Assembly (NCBI RefSeq): GCF_051960575.1
Contig: NZ_JBQCEE010000157.1
Span: 1 to 9,178, forward strand
Source: JBQCEE01 sp051960575
GTDB lineage: Bacteria; Actinomycetota; Actinomycetes; Mycobacteriales; Jatrophihabitantaceae
Direction: 5' to 3'
DNA: 9,178 nucleotides
Both the position numbers and the translations under genes were made by a program. A model generated the notes under the pieces. The model had not been told where the DNA came from, made no database searches, and saw only the letters and a list, made by a program, of their open reading frames with translations. This document shows, piece after piece, positions 1 through 6,168 of this stretch; position 1 is the stretch's first letter; each line of letters starts with the position of its first letter.

Positions 1-182
1 CGAGCCGTGGCCGCATGCTGCCCTCGATGTCGCGCGCGGCCTGCCACCAGCAGGGGCTGGTCACGCTGACGGCAGGCACGTTCGGCAACGTGCTGCGGTT
101 CCTGCCCCCGCTCGTGATCGGGCACGACCTGCTGCGCGAGGGGCTCGACATCCTTGAGGCGGCGTTCGCAGCCAGCGTGTGA
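1..182 (+). CDS. gabT: 4-aminobutyrate aminotransferase, C-terminal end (partial)
   Basis: Only the last 59 codons are present, in the frame whose codons begin at base 3, ending in TGA at 180-182. The peptide contains GLVTLTAGTFGNVLRFLPPL, followed by VIGHDLLREGLDILEAAF. This is the characteristic C-terminus of class III PLP-dependent aminotransferases of the GabT type: a glycine-rich turn, the RFLPPL segment and the closing helix. GabT transfers the amino group of 4-aminobutyrate to 2-oxoglutarate, giving succinate semialdehyde and glutamate. The catalytic PLP lysine lies upstream of the window and cannot be checked. The stop lies 25 bases before the next start. Related omega-aminotransferases share this tail, so the exact substrate is less certain than the family. 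Confidence 0.8.
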   Translation, partial: SRGRMLPSMSRAACHQQGLVTLTAGTFGNVLRFLPPLVIGHDLLREGLDILEAAFAASV

Positions 183-195
183 TCGCGTCCTGTCC

Positions 196-201
196 TAGGC
201 T
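196..201 (+). promoter_or_regulatory. Candidate -10 box of a leaderless uxs transcript
   Basis: TAGGCT fits the actinobacterial sigma-A -10 pattern TANNNT. Six bases separate it from the GTG at 208, so transcription would begin at or next to the start codon. No Shine-Dalgarno sequence is visible between 183 and 207, which agrees with a leaderless mRNA. I see no convincing -35 box. Readthrough from the upstream gene is also possible. Confidence 0.45.
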
Positions 202-207
202 GCCCGG

Positions 208-1170
208 GTGACGTCCCTCCTCGGCCGGCCCAAGCGCGTGCTCGTCACCGGCGGCGCCGGTTTCATCGGTTCGCACCTCACCCGGCGCCTGCTCGAGCGC
301 GGCGACGACGTCGTCGTGGTCGACAACTTCTACTCGGGCTCGCGCGACAACATCCTCGAGCTGCGCGACGAGCCACGCTTCGAGCTGATGCGGCACGACG
401 TCACGTTCCCGCTGTACATCGAGGTCGACGAGATCTACCACCTCGCCTGCCCGGCGTCGCCGGTGTTCTACCAGCGCGACCCGGTCCAGACGACCAAGAC
501 CTGTGTGCACGGCTCGATCAACATGCTCGGGCTGGCCAAGCGCACGAACGCGAAGATCCTGCTCGCCTCGACGTCCGAGGTGTACGGCGACCCGGCGGTG
601 CACCCGCAGGAGGAGTCGTACTGGGGCAACGTGAACACGATCGGCATCCGGTCGTGCTACGACGAGGGCAAGCGGGCGGCCGAGACGCTGTTCTTCGACT
701 ACTGGCGCCAGCACCAGCTGCGCATCAAGGTCGCGCGGATCTTCAACACCTACGGCCCGCGCATGGCCCCGGACGACGGCCGGGTCGTCTCGAACTTCAT
801 CGTGCAGGCGCTGCAGGGCCAGCCGCTGACGATCTTCGGCGACGGGCAGCAGACGCGGTCGTTCTGCTACGTCGACGATCTCGTCGAGGGACTCATCCGG
901 CTGATGGACTCGCCCGACGAGGTCACCGGGCCGATCAACCTCGGCAACCCCGGCGAGTTCACCATGCTCGAGCTCGCCGAGAAGGTGCTCGCGCTGGTCG
1001 GCGGCGACAGCAAGCTCGAGTACCGGCCGCTGCCGCAGGACGACCCGGTGCGCCGCCGCCCGGACATCACCCGCGCCCAGACCACGCTCGGCTGGGGCCC
1101 GACCGTCCCGCTCGACGAGGGCCTGGCCAGGACCGTCGACCACTTCCGCGCGAAGCTCGCCGGCGTCTGA
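208..1170 (+). CDS. UDP-glucuronate decarboxylase (UDP-xylose synthase), SDR family
   Basis: The 320-residue product is a soluble extended short-chain dehydrogenase, about the usual length for bacterial UDP-xylose synthases. The enzyme oxidises UDP-glucuronate at C4 with bound NAD+, decarboxylates it and re-reduces it to UDP-xylose in the cytoplasm. The Rossmann motif TGGAGFIG is at residues 14-21, the active-site STSEVYG at 121-127, and the catalytic Tyr151 and Lys155 in SCYDEGK. The surrounding NTIGIRSCYDEGKR, HLACPASP (78-85) and the later ARIFNTYGPRM are hallmarks of this subfamily rather than of dTDP-glucose dehydratases. GTG at 208 is chosen because it places the nucleotide-binding motif at the normal distance and sits just after a -10-like box. 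There is no membrane segment. UDP-xylose would serve glycan or natural-product glycosylation; the neighbouring lysC is not functionally related. Closely related NDP-sugar epimerase/dehydratases are the alternative, but the motif set is strong. Confidence 0.88.
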   Translation: MTSLLGRPKRVLVTGGAGFIGSHLTRRLLERGDDVVVVDNFYSGSRDNILELRDEPRFELMRHDVTFPLYIEVDEIYHLACPASPVFYQRDPVQTTKTCVHGSINMLGLAKRTNAKILLASTSEVYGDPAVHPQEESYWGNVNTIGIRSCYDEGKRAAETLFFDYWRQHQLRIKVARIFNTYGPRMAPDDGRVVSNFIVQALQGQPLTIFGDGQQTRSFCYVDDLVEGLIRLMDSPDEVTGPINLGNPGEFTMLELAEKVLALVGGDSKLEYRPLPQDDPVRRRPDITRAQTTLGWGPTVPLDEGLARTVDHFRAKLAGV

Positions 1171-1188
1171 GCCGGGAGATCCCACCGC

Positions 1189-1311
1189 GTTGCCCCGGAA
1201 CGCCGGGGCGCGGTCGGCCTTGCCCCGCCCAGCCGGGAAAAGCGACGGCGTTGTCCCGGTGCTGCGGGACAACGCCCGGTGGGGTGCCGGTGCTGCGGGA
1301 CAAAGCCCGGG
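1189..1311. repeat. Tandem array of four hairpin units, 30-31 bp period
   Basis: Four units start at 1189, 1219, 1250 and 1281. Each consists of a 9-base left arm, a 6-base loop, a 9-base right arm and a 6-7 base linker. The arms approximate GTTGYCCCG and CGGGRCAAC. Unit 3 is perfect: 1247-1258 pairs with 1265-1276 around the loop GTGCTG. Unit 1 pairs 1192-1198 with 1203-1209, extended by 1185-1188 with 1210-1213. Unit 2 is degenerate (1224-1227 with 1234-1237). Unit 4 has a damaged left arm but is nearly identical to unit 3: 1256-1279 and 1287-1310 match at 23 of 24 bases. The array starts 19 bases after the uxs stop and ends about 40 bases before the lysC -10 box. It may terminate uxs transcription, bind a protein, or belong to a dispersed intergenic repeat family. 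Confidence 0.7.
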
Positions 1312-1349
1312 CGGCCGCTCATGAGCGCAAACGCGCGGTGCCCGGCCGG

Positions 1350-1355
1350 TAGACT
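1350..1355 (+). promoter_or_regulatory. Candidate -10 box of the lysC-asd operon
   Basis: TAGACT matches the actinobacterial -10 consensus TANNNT well and would start transcription near 1361-1363, leaving a leader of about 36 bases. No good -35 hexamer is visible. The perfect 10-bp palindrome GCTCATGAGC (1317-1326) lies next to the -35 position and could be an operator. The Shine-Dalgarno GAAGGG is at 1385-1390, 7 bases before the GTG at 1398. Confidence 0.55.
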
Positions 1356-1397
1356 GAGGCTTCAGTCGACACCGCCGCCGATGTGAAGGGTCAGACC

Positions 1398-2663
1398 GTG
1401 AGCCTGATCGTGCAGAAGTACGGCGGCTCGTCGGTCGCCGATGCCGAGCGCATCAAGCGCGTGGCCGAGCGGATCGTCGCCACCAAGCGCGAGGGGCACG
1501 ACGTGGTCGTCGTGGTCAGCGCGATGGGCGACACCACCGACGAGCTGATCGAGCTGGCCGAGCAGATCGTGCCGGTGCCGTCCGGCCGCGAGTTCGACAT
1601 GCTGCTCACCGCGGGCGAGCGCATCTCGATGGCGCTGCTCGCGATGGCGATCAACTCCCTCGGCTACCACGCCGAGAGCTTCACCGGTTCGCAGGCCGGC
1701 GTGCTGACGACCGCCGTCCACGGCAAGGCGCGGATCGTCAACATCACGCCCGGACGCGTGGTGAACTCGATCGCCGAGGGCAAGGTCGCGATCGTCGCCG
1801 GCTTCCAGGGCGTCAGCCCGGACACCAAGGACATCACCACGCTCGGACGCGGTGGCTCGGACACGACCGCCGTCGCGCTCGCCGCCGCGATGCAGGCCGA
1901 CGTGTGCGAGATCTACACCGACGTCGACGGCGTCTACAGCGCCGACCCGCGCATCGTCCCGAACGCGAAGCGCCTCGACACGGTCACCTACGAAGAGATG
2001 CTCGAGCTCGCGGCCAGCGGCGCGAAGATCCTGCACCTCCGCTGCGTCGAGTACGGCCGCCGCTACGGCATCCCGATCCACGTCCGCTCGTCGTTCTCGA
2101 ACAAGTCAGGGACGACCGTCGCCGGTCACATGGAGGACCTCATGGAAGACGCGATCATCAGCGGCGTCGCGCACGACCGCAGCGAGGTCAAGGTGACCGT
2201 CGTGGGTGTGCCCGACAAGCCGGGTGAGGCCGCGGCGATCTTCCAGGAGCTCGCGTCCGCCGAGATCAACCTGGACATGATCGTCCAGAACATCTCGACC
2301 GGCGGCACCGGCCGCACCGACGTCAGCTTCACGCTGCCGAAGACCGACGGCCCCACCGCGCTCGCCGCGCTGAAGAAGATCCAGGGCTCGGTCGGCTTCG
2401 AGGACCTGCTCTACGACGACCACATCGGCAAGCTCTCGCTCGTGGGCGCGGGCATGCGCTCGCATCCCGGTGTGTCGGCCAAGTTCTTCGCCGCGCTCGC
2501 CGAGGCCGGCATCAACGTCGAGATGATCTCGACGTCCGAGATCCGCATCTCCGTCGTCTGCCGCGACACCGACCTGGACGCCGCCGTGCGCGCCGTCCAC
2601 GACGCGTTCGACCTCGGCAGCGACCAGGAAGAGGCAGTCGTCTACGGAGGTACCGGTCGATGA
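1398..2663 (+). CDS. lysC: Aspartate kinase (alpha subunit), lysine/threonine-sensitive type
   Basis: LysC phosphorylates aspartate with ATP to 4-aspartyl phosphate, the first committed step toward lysine, diaminopimelate, threonine, methionine and isoleucine. The GTG at 1398 is preferred over an in-frame GTG at 1383. It follows GAAGGG by 7 bases and gives the canonical N-terminus MSLIVQKYGGSS and a length of 421 residues, the same as Corynebacterium glutamicum LysC. The amino acid kinase domain spans roughly residues 2-240, with KYGGSS (7-12), TAGERIS (71-77), GRGGSDTT (150-157) and YTDVDGVYSADPR (173-185). Two ACT domains follow from about 263 to the end; the first includes MIVQNIS (294-300), in the region where the feedback effectors lysine and threonine bind in the corynebacterial enzyme. 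The stop overlaps the asd start in ATGA, so the two genes form a coupled operon. Confidence 0.96.
   Translation: MSLIVQKYGGSSVADAERIKRVAERIVATKREGHDVVVVVSAMGDTTDELIELAEQIVPVPSGREFDMLLTAGERISMALLAMAINSLGYHAESFTGSQAGVLTTAVHGKARIVNITPGRVVNSIAEGKVAIVAGFQGVSPDTKDITTLGRGGSDTTAVALAAAMQADVCEIYTDVDGVYSADPRIVPNAKRLDTVTYEEMLELAASGAKILHLRCVEYGRRYGIPIHVRSSFSNKSGTTVAGHMEDLMEDAIISGVAHDRSEVKVTVVGVPDKPGEAAAIFQELASAEINLDMIVQNISTGGTGRTDVSFTLPKTDGPTALAALKKIQGSVGFEDLLYDDHIGKLSLVGAGMRSHPGVSAKFFAALAEAGINVEMISTSEIRISVVCRDTDLDAAVRAVHDAFDLGSDQEEAVVYGGTGR
2142..2663 (+). other. Internal in-frame start for aspartokinase beta subunit
   Basis: Inside lysC a full Shine-Dalgarno GGAGG (2132-2136) stands 5 bases before an in-frame ATG at 2142, codon 249. 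Translation from here gives a 173-residue peptide beginning MEDAIISGVAHD and containing only the two ACT domains. In C. glutamicum and Bacillus subtilis the alpha2beta2 aspartokinase beta subunit arises from just such an internal start; the corynebacterial one begins near residue 250 and is about 172 residues. The ATG at 2130 (codon 245) is a weaker candidate, since the ribosome-binding sequence lies downstream of it. The sequence shows the site; use in vivo is inferred from the family. Confidence 0.7.
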
Positions 2664-3679
2664 AGGTCGGCGTCGTTGGGGCCACGGGGCAGGTCGGGAC
2701 GGTCATGCGCCGTCTGCTGGCGGAGCGGTCGTTCCCGGTGGACGAGATCCGCTTCTTCGCGAGCGCGCGCAGCGCGGGCAGCACGATCGAGTGGGAGGGC
2801 GTCGACGTCCGCGTCGAGGACGCCGCCGTCGCCGATCCGCGTGGCCTCGACATCGCGCTGTTCTCGGCGGGTGGCGCCACGAGCAAGGAGCTCGCGCCGA
2901 AGTTCGCCGCCGCGGGCGTCACGGTGATCGACAACTCGAGCGCGTGGCGCATGGACCCCGAGGTGCCGCTGGTCGTCGCCGAGGTGAACGGTGCCGAGGT
3001 GCGCAACGCGCCCAAGGGCATCATCGCCAACCCGAACTGCACGACCATGGCGGCGATGCCGGTGCTCAAGCCGCTGCACGACGAGGCGGGTCTGACCCGG
3101 CTCATCGTCTCGACCTACCAGGCCGTCAGCGGGGCGGGCCTCGCCGGCGTCGACGAGCTGGACGAGCAGGTGCGCGCCGTCGTCGACAAGGCCGCCGGCC
3201 TCACGCACGACGGGAACGCGGTCACCTTCCCGAAGCCGGCGAAGTTCGCCCGCCCCATCGCCTACAACGTGCTGCCGCTCGCCGGCTCGATCGTCGACGA
3301 CGGCGAGTTCGAGACCGACGAGGAGAAGAAGCTCCGCAACGAGTCGCGCAAGATCCTCGCCATCCCTGAGCTGCTCGTCTCGGGCACCTGCGTGCGGGTT
3401 CCGGTCTTCACCGGGCACTCGCTGTCGATCAACGCCGAGTTCGCGCGTCCGCTGTCGGTCGCCCGGGCGGTCGAGCTGCTCAGCGGCGCGCCCGGCGTCG
3501 AGCTGTCCGAGGTCCCGACGCCGTTGCAGGCCGCGGGCGCCGACCCGAGCTACGTCGGGCGCCTGCGCCAGGACCCGGGCGTGCCGGACGGGCGCGGCCT
3601 GGCGCTGTTCGTCAGCAACGACAACCTGCGCAAGGGCGCGGCGCTGAACGCCGTCCAGATCGCCGAGCTGCTGCGCTAA
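2660..3679 (+). CDS. asd: Aspartate-semialdehyde dehydrogenase
   Basis: Asd reduces 4-aspartyl phosphate with NADPH to aspartate 4-semialdehyde, the second step of the aspartate pathway and the direct continuation of LysC. The 339-residue length is typical. The nucleotide-binding GATGQVG is at 7-13. The catalytic cysteine is Cys127 in NPNCTTM. Gln154 in STYQAVSGAG and the Arg246 / His253 pair in CVRVPVFTGHS complete the active site, so all expected residues are present. The ATG at 2660 overlaps the lysC TGA in ATGA and is preceded by GGAGGT at 2646-2651 with 8-base spacing, a strong coupled start. The product is needed for both protein synthesis and cell-wall diaminopimelate, so the gene is probably essential. 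A hairpin that may terminate the operon follows 4 bases after the stop. Confidence 0.96.
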   Translation: MKVGVVGATGQVGTVMRRLLAERSFPVDEIRFFASARSAGSTIEWEGVDVRVEDAAVADPRGLDIALFSAGGATSKELAPKFAAAGVTVIDNSSAWRMDPEVPLVVAEVNGAEVRNAPKGIIANPNCTTMAAMPVLKPLHDEAGLTRLIVSTYQAVSGAGLAGVDELDEQVRAVVDKAAGLTHDGNAVTFPKPAKFARPIAYNVLPLAGSIVDDGEFETDEEKKLRNESRKILAIPELLVSGTCVRVPVFTGHSLSINAEFARPLSVARAVELLSGAPGVELSEVPTPLQAAGADPSYVGRLRQDPGVPDGRGLALFVSNDNLRKGAALNAVQIAELLR

Positions 3680-3683
3680 CACG

Positions 3684-3714
3684 CCGGCCGGCCTCCGCAC
3701 AAGCGGTCGGCCGG
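3684..3714 (+). terminator. Candidate hairpin terminator of lysC-asd
   Basis: Bases 3684-3693 pair with 3705-3714 in a 10-bp stem, with one G-U pair and an 11-base loop. It starts just after the asd stop. There is no T-tract, but actinomycete terminators commonly lack one. A second short stem (3713-3718 with 3726-3731) overlaps its 3' side, so the two could be alternative folds. Confidence 0.45.
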
Positions 3715-3897
3715 GTCGAAATTCCCGACCCATCGGGCACTGTGGGACGACACGTCCCGTGCCGAACGGATCGACGTGCCCACCTCCGTCGACTCCCCGG
3801 TTCGGGATCTTGGTCCCGGGACGAGTCCGACCTTGTCTGGGCGAATCGGGCACTTCGCTGTCCAAGATCGTTCCGTGCGTGGCCGAGGCTGAACGCA
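3715..3897. other. Hairpin-rich intergenic leader upstream of the beta-helix gene
   Basis: I see no convincing gene here. The stretch holds several short inverted repeats. Bases 3736-3740 pair with 3759-3763 outside 3744-3749 pairing with 3753-3758, with a bulge on the left. Bases 3803-3807 pair with 3814-3818. The longer-range pair GATCTTGG (3806-3813) and CCAAGATC (3862-3869) encloses 48 bases. The 10-mer ATCGGGCACT occurs directly repeated at 3732 and 3845. No known riboswitch class is recognised and no clear -10 box is visible. The density of pairings suggests a structured 5' leader or a regulatory region for the exported protein. Confidence 0.4.
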
Positions 3898-6168
3898 ATG
3901 TCCTCCAGCCCGCGTCCGTTGCCGCACCTGCGGCCGCGCCCGCGTCCGGCGGCCCACGCCGCACCCGACCGGCGCACGGTGCTGCGGGCCGGCATGGTCA
4001 CCGCTGCCGGGGCGGGGGTGGCCGCGCTCGCCGTGGCAGCACCCGCTGCCGCCGCCACGGTCGCCGCGACCGCGGTCACGACCGCCCCGCCGCCGTCGGG
4101 CAGTGACGACACCGCGGCGCTGCAGGCGGCGATGCCCGACACCGGCGTGCTCCTGCTGCAGGCGGGCACCTACCAACTCGCCGGGCGCCTGCTCGTCGGC
4201 GACGGGCAGGACCTGCGTGGCGCCGGTGGCGGTTTCGGGGCGTCGGCCACCGTGCTGCGCTGCACGACCTCCGCTGCCGGCGTCGAGTTCTCGCGCGGTG
4301 GCGGCACCTCGTCGGGATTCCGGGTCGACGCCGGCAGCCTCGCCACCCGGCCGTTCGCACGCACCGGCGGGCTCGGCGGTTGCGGCCGCATGTTCAGCGA
4401 CATCACCGTCTGGGCGTCCGCCGGCGACGGCATCGTGGCCCTCGCCGCCCAGAACGACGTCTGGACCGGTGTCTCGGCGGCGGGCGCGGCCCGCGACGCC
4501 CTGCTGCTCGACCAGGGCTACGGCGGCGCGCTGTTCAGCCGCTGCGAGTTCGCGGCCGCCGGCCGCTACAACCTGCACTTCGCCCACGACGTCCCCGGCG
4601 GGCCGTACCCGACGCCCGCCGACCTGATGTTCGAGCAGTGCATCGTCGAGACCAGCGGCACTGTCGGCACCGGGCTCGCGCTCATCGACGCCGCCTACGA
4701 CGTCAAGTTCCACCACACCGCCTTCTGGACCGAGGGGGCGATGGCCGGGCCGCTCATCGACGTCACCGGCCGGGCCACCCAGATCTCGATCGGTGACGCG
4801 CTCATCGGCTCGGGCGCCTCGCCCGCGTCCGACACCGGTCTTCGCGTCGACGACGCCTGCCACGTGCTCGTCGACGGTGTCACCCGCTTCAACGGGCTGC
4901 AGGCGGCCTTCGCGCTGCGCTCGGGCACGCCGCACATCGAGGTGCGCGGCGGTCAGGTGTACGAGGCGGTGCAGCAGCGCTACACGACCGAGACGGCGAT
5001 GGACCCGCAGAGCTGGATCAACACCAGTTTCAGCGAGCCGCTCGTCTCGACCCGTTCGGCCGCCGGCGACCTCGCCTACGTCAGCCTCGCCGCCGCCGGC
5101 ACCGGCTTCCACGTCGTCGAGGCGGCCTCCGGACGCCGCACCTGGGGCAGCGGCCACGACTGGAGCGGCGACGTCGCGCTCGACCGCCGCGCCGCGGGCG
5201 TGCTCGGGGTCGACGCCGGCCACCTGCTGGCGACCGGCTACGGGACGACGGCCGACCGGCCCGCGCCGACGCCGGCGACGGCGGGCAGCCTGCGGCTCAA
5301 CACCGACACCCGGCAGCTCGAGGTCACCGACGGCACCGACTGGTTCCCCGCCGTCACCGCCGCGGCCGCGACCACGCAGCCGCCGGCCGCGCTGCCGCAG
5401 CTGCGGGCCGCGACGTTCACCGCGAGCGGACGCTTCACCGTGCCCGACGGCGTCACCAGCCTGCGGGTGCAGGCGATCGGCGCCGGCGGTGGTGGCGGTG
5501 GCGGCGGCACGATCGGTGGTGCGTCGCGTGCGCCGTCCGCGCACGGCGGCGCGGGTGGCGGTGCCGGTCTCGCGCTCGATCAGGTCGTACCGGTGACGCC
5601 CGGCGACGTCATCACCGTCTCCGTCGGTGCGGGTGGTGTCGGTGGTGGCGGCGGCGCGGCCACCTCACGCGCCACGGGCAACGGCGGGGCGCCCGGGCGC
5701 GCCGGCGGCACGACGACGGTCCGGCGCGGCGCCGGCACGGTGCTGCTCGCCGCGACCGGCGGCGGCGGCGGCCACGGCGCGCCGGGCAGCAGCATGACCG
5801 CTGCCGTGCCGGCGAACGGTGCCGGCGCGGTCGGCTGCGCCGACGTCGTCGGCGTCAACGGCCTGCCCGGCTGCGGCGGGCTCAACGGCGGCAACGCGCT
5901 GCCCGCGCCCACCGGTGTCTGCGGCGGTGCGGCCGGTGGCGACGCGACCCGCACGCGGGGTGGCTCGGGCGGCACCGCCTCGACCTCGCCGGGCGCGCGG
6001 GCCGTCGCCGGTGCGGCGACCATGCCGAACGCGAACGGCGGCACCGGGGCACGTCCCACCCAGCCGGGCTGCGGCGGCAACGGCGGCGGCGCCGGGGGGC
6101 GCGCCGCCCACGGCGGTGCCGGTGGCGCCGGCAGCGACGGGTGGGTGCAGCTCAGCTGGGTCGGCTGA
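3898..6168 (+). CDS. Tat-exported beta-helix protein with glycine-rich C-terminal domain
   Basis: The 756-residue product has three visible parts. First is a twin-arginine signal: a basic N-region, DRRTVLRAG at 24-32 (Arg25-Arg26), then an Ala-rich hydrophobic stretch to about 54 ending in an AxA-type cleavage site. So the protein should be exported folded. Second, residues 68 to about 400 begin SDDTAALQAA and LLLQAGTYQLAGRLLVGDG, the entry typical of right-handed parallel beta-helix (pectate-lyase-like) proteins. Third, after LRLNTDTRQLEVTDGTDW (465-482), the segment FTVPDGVTSLRV (513-524) leads into a low-complexity glycine-rich domain of about 215 residues that closes with DGWVQLSWVG. It contains four cysteines (647, 659, 675, 725). 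The last two parts resemble phage tail-fibre modules. The start at 3898 is chosen because upstream in-frame codons look non-coding and only this start places the Tat motif properly; a modest GAGG lies 9 bases before it. No catalytic residues can be assigned. Binding or degrading a surface polysaccharide is plausible but unproven. Confidence 0.85.
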   Translation: MSSSPRPLPHLRPRPRPAAHAAPDRRTVLRAGMVTAAGAGVAALAVAAPAAAATVAATAVTTAPPPSGSDDTAALQAAMPDTGVLLLQAGTYQLAGRLLVGDGQDLRGAGGGFGASATVLRCTTSAAGVEFSRGGGTSSGFRVDAGSLATRPFARTGGLGGCGRMFSDITVWASAGDGIVALAAQNDVWTGVSAAGAARDALLLDQGYGGALFSRCEFAAAGRYNLHFAHDVPGGPYPTPADLMFEQCIVETSGTVGTGLALIDAAYDVKFHHTAFWTEGAMAGPLIDVTGRATQISIGDALIGSGASPASDTGLRVDDACHVLVDGVTRFNGLQAAFALRSGTPHIEVRGGQVYEAVQQRYTTETAMDPQSWINTSFSEPLVSTRSAAGDLAYVSLAAAGTGFHVVEAASGRRTWGSGHDWSGDVALDRRAAGVLGVDAGHLLATGYGTTADRPAPTPATAGSLRLNTDTRQLEVTDGTDWFPAVTAAAATTQPPAALPQLRAATFTASGRFTVPDGVTSLRVQAIGAGGGGGGGGTIGGASRAPSAHGGAGGGAGLALDQVVPVTPGDVITVSVGAGGVGGGGGAATSRATGNGGAPGRAGGTTTVRRGAGTVLLAATGGGGGHGAPGSSMTAAVPANGAGAVGCADVVGVNGLPGCGGLNGGNALPAPTGVCGGAAGGDATRTRGGSGGTASTSPGARAVAGAATMPNANGGTGARPTQPGCGGNGGGAGGRAAHGGAGGAGSDGWVQLSWVG

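Noticed and set aside
61..1272. Long minus-strand open frame antisense to uxs (403 codons)
   Set aside because: Its product is Arg/Asp/Val-rich with no recognisable domain, and the plus strand carries a fully conserved enzyme. Long antisense frames are expected from GC-biased codon use.
1189..1311. CRISPR array
   Set aside because: The units are diverged palindromes with 6-7 base linkers rather than identical repeats with 30-40 base unique spacers, and no cas gene is present.
1381..1386. Minimal start-stop frame ATGTGA in the lysC leader
   Set aside because: It has no Shine-Dalgarno and can easily arise by chance; nothing else supports a regulatory role.
1383..1397. Upstream GTG 1383 as the lysC start
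   Set aside because: It overlaps the Shine-Dalgarno of GTG 1398, has none of its own and adds five residues before the conserved N-terminus.
3742..3897. N-terminal extension of the beta-helix protein from GTG 3742
   Set aside because: The 52 extra residues are Arg/Ser-rich, lie in a hairpin-rich tract and would bury the Tat signal; 3898 is the better start.
3676..5544. Minus-strand 622-codon open frame opposite the beta-helix gene
   Set aside because: Low-complexity Gly/Arg/Ala composition mirroring the GC-biased plus-strand codons. The plus strand has a coherent Tat signal and domain order.
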